From Owenia fusiformis (Eukaryota > Annelida > Polychaeta > Sabellida > Oweniidae), in NCBI GenBank assembly GCA_903813345.2, contig CAIIXF020000001.1:5334001-5394000 (forward strand): DNA of 60,000 nt, in the 5' to 3' direction. Each line of letters starts with the position of its first letter. Positions within the stretch are counted from its first letter, which is position 1. The position numbers and the translations under genes are program-made. Below, one piece after another: positions 59,147-60,000 of the stretch. The notes under the pieces were generated by a model. The model was not told the DNA's origin. It was given only the letters and a program-made list of their open reading frames with translations, and ran no database searches.

Positions 59147-59900
59147 TTTTTAGAAATGTTAGACTAGATATGTTTGGACCACAGGAACCTGGACAATTCA
59201 GCAGGGTTCATTAATTGATATTTCTATTGAACTTAAAAGTAAATATATAAAACATACCATTCTAATATATGTATTATGATCACAGGTAGGGATCAGATCG
59301 CACCTTCGCGTCCATACCGCTGTTTTCCGTACAGGTTGCCGCTCCTTCGAGTAGATAATCGACAGAATTTACGAATACAAAGGCTCTATCTTTTAATTCA
59401 GTCAACCTAGCCCTTTCTTCATAGTATATTCAGTTAGAGGAATGTGTTTCATATCATCTACGTTTTTAAGGGTACTTACATATGTCTAGGTTGCTCGTAG
59501 GACAGCACACAAATTACCCCCTGACATCCACCATTTCAGTTAAGTACGTTTTTCTTGGATTTGGGGTCATTTTTGTTCCTTCACACCTCGTCCAATGTAA
59601 AATTTGATTGATTTTACTGTTTAAATGGCTAAATGCATAAGAATATATACCTGTTATACCAGCATTGTTTCGACTTTACAGTTTCTGTCAAATTCCGCCA
59701 TTTTCGTTTTTGGATTACGCACCTTAATCGTATTTTGGTTTCAGTTTGGTAGAACTCTCCTTTTATTCAGATTAATGTTAAATTGGCAAAGTTCAGATCA
59801 CAGAGAACTATTTACACGTGATTTGTGTCGTTTTTAGAGTTCTTTCAAAAACGATACAAACGATACAAATCATAGTCTATGTAAATAGATAGTAAATGTA
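59147..59900 (+). other. Intronic sequence before the right-edge LINE
   Basis: No exon recognised. Part of it may be 5' sequence of the retrotransposon that becomes recognisable near 59905. Confidence 0.4.
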
Positions 59901-59904
59901 AAGA

Positions 59905-60000
59905 AAGTGAAACTTTTTGTAGATACTTCTAAGCCATGGATTACAAATGGGATTATCACATCAGCCAAGCAAAAAAATAATCTTTATCGTAAATTTATGA
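59905..60000 (+). mobile_element. Non-LTR retrotransposon fragment running off the right edge
   Basis: The plus frame VKLFVDTSKPWITNGIITSA then KQKNNLYRKFM matches the linker between endonuclease and reverse transcriptase. In the 18.7-22.1 kb element this region reads [20 protein letters not shown]. Upstream sequence is not clearly coding, so the copy may be 5'-truncated or decayed. It continues beyond the window. Confidence 0.75.

Overview
This is a metazoan nuclear window, AT-rich, with GT-AG introns, long intergenic stretches and many transposon remnants. The repeat content (non-LTR retrotransposons, hAT-like and other TIR elements, minisatellite arrays with GACA/GACG tails) suggests a marine invertebrate, perhaps a lophotrochozoan. 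I cannot name the taxon from the sequence.

The left half is one large minus-strand gene, an extracellular heparan sulfate 6-O-endosulfatase (Sulf, SULF1/SULF2 family). Fifteen coding exons lie between 31530 (start codon) and 599. All phases are compatible and give 887 codons plus one base. The last part of the C-terminal domain lies beyond the left edge. The metal ligands (DDQD, SDHG), the formylglycine signature (CCPSR), a probable furin site (RIKR/S) and the basic hydrophilic domain are all visible. A spliced 5' UTR is indicated by an acceptor at 31596-31597. A candidate noncoding exon (35964-36080) and candidate first exons near 37.0 kb or 49.4 kb lie further upstream.

Sulf intron 2 (15817-30841, 15 kb) holds other material. 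It has an intact same-strand ORF for an IMPACT/UPF0029-family domain (24621-25121) and a possible separate first coding exon (27625-27652). A frameshifted non-LTR retrotransposon sits at 18.7-22.1 kb, with several minisatellite arrays nearby. Two 501-bp, roughly 97% identical repeats in inverted orientation sit about 10 kb apart. Intron 13 carries a broken antisense copy of a DEG/ENaC sodium-channel gene. Introns 3, 4 and 6 each carry a fold-back or TIR element.

From 31.6 to 55.2 kb I see no protein-coding gene, only TIR elements, tandem arrays and possible upstream Sulf exons. At 55282-55344 a plus-strand first coding exon encodes an RIIa/DPY-30-like docking helix. It closely resembles the start of vertebrate C8orf34 (VEST1), a neighbour of SULF1 on human 8q13, so Sulf and this gene may be an ancient linked pair, here head to head. 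Its first intron starts with a G-rich array flanked by one of two 42-bp inverted termini and contains a hAT-type MITE with a perfect 8-bp duplication. The right edge enters another non-LTR retrotransposon.
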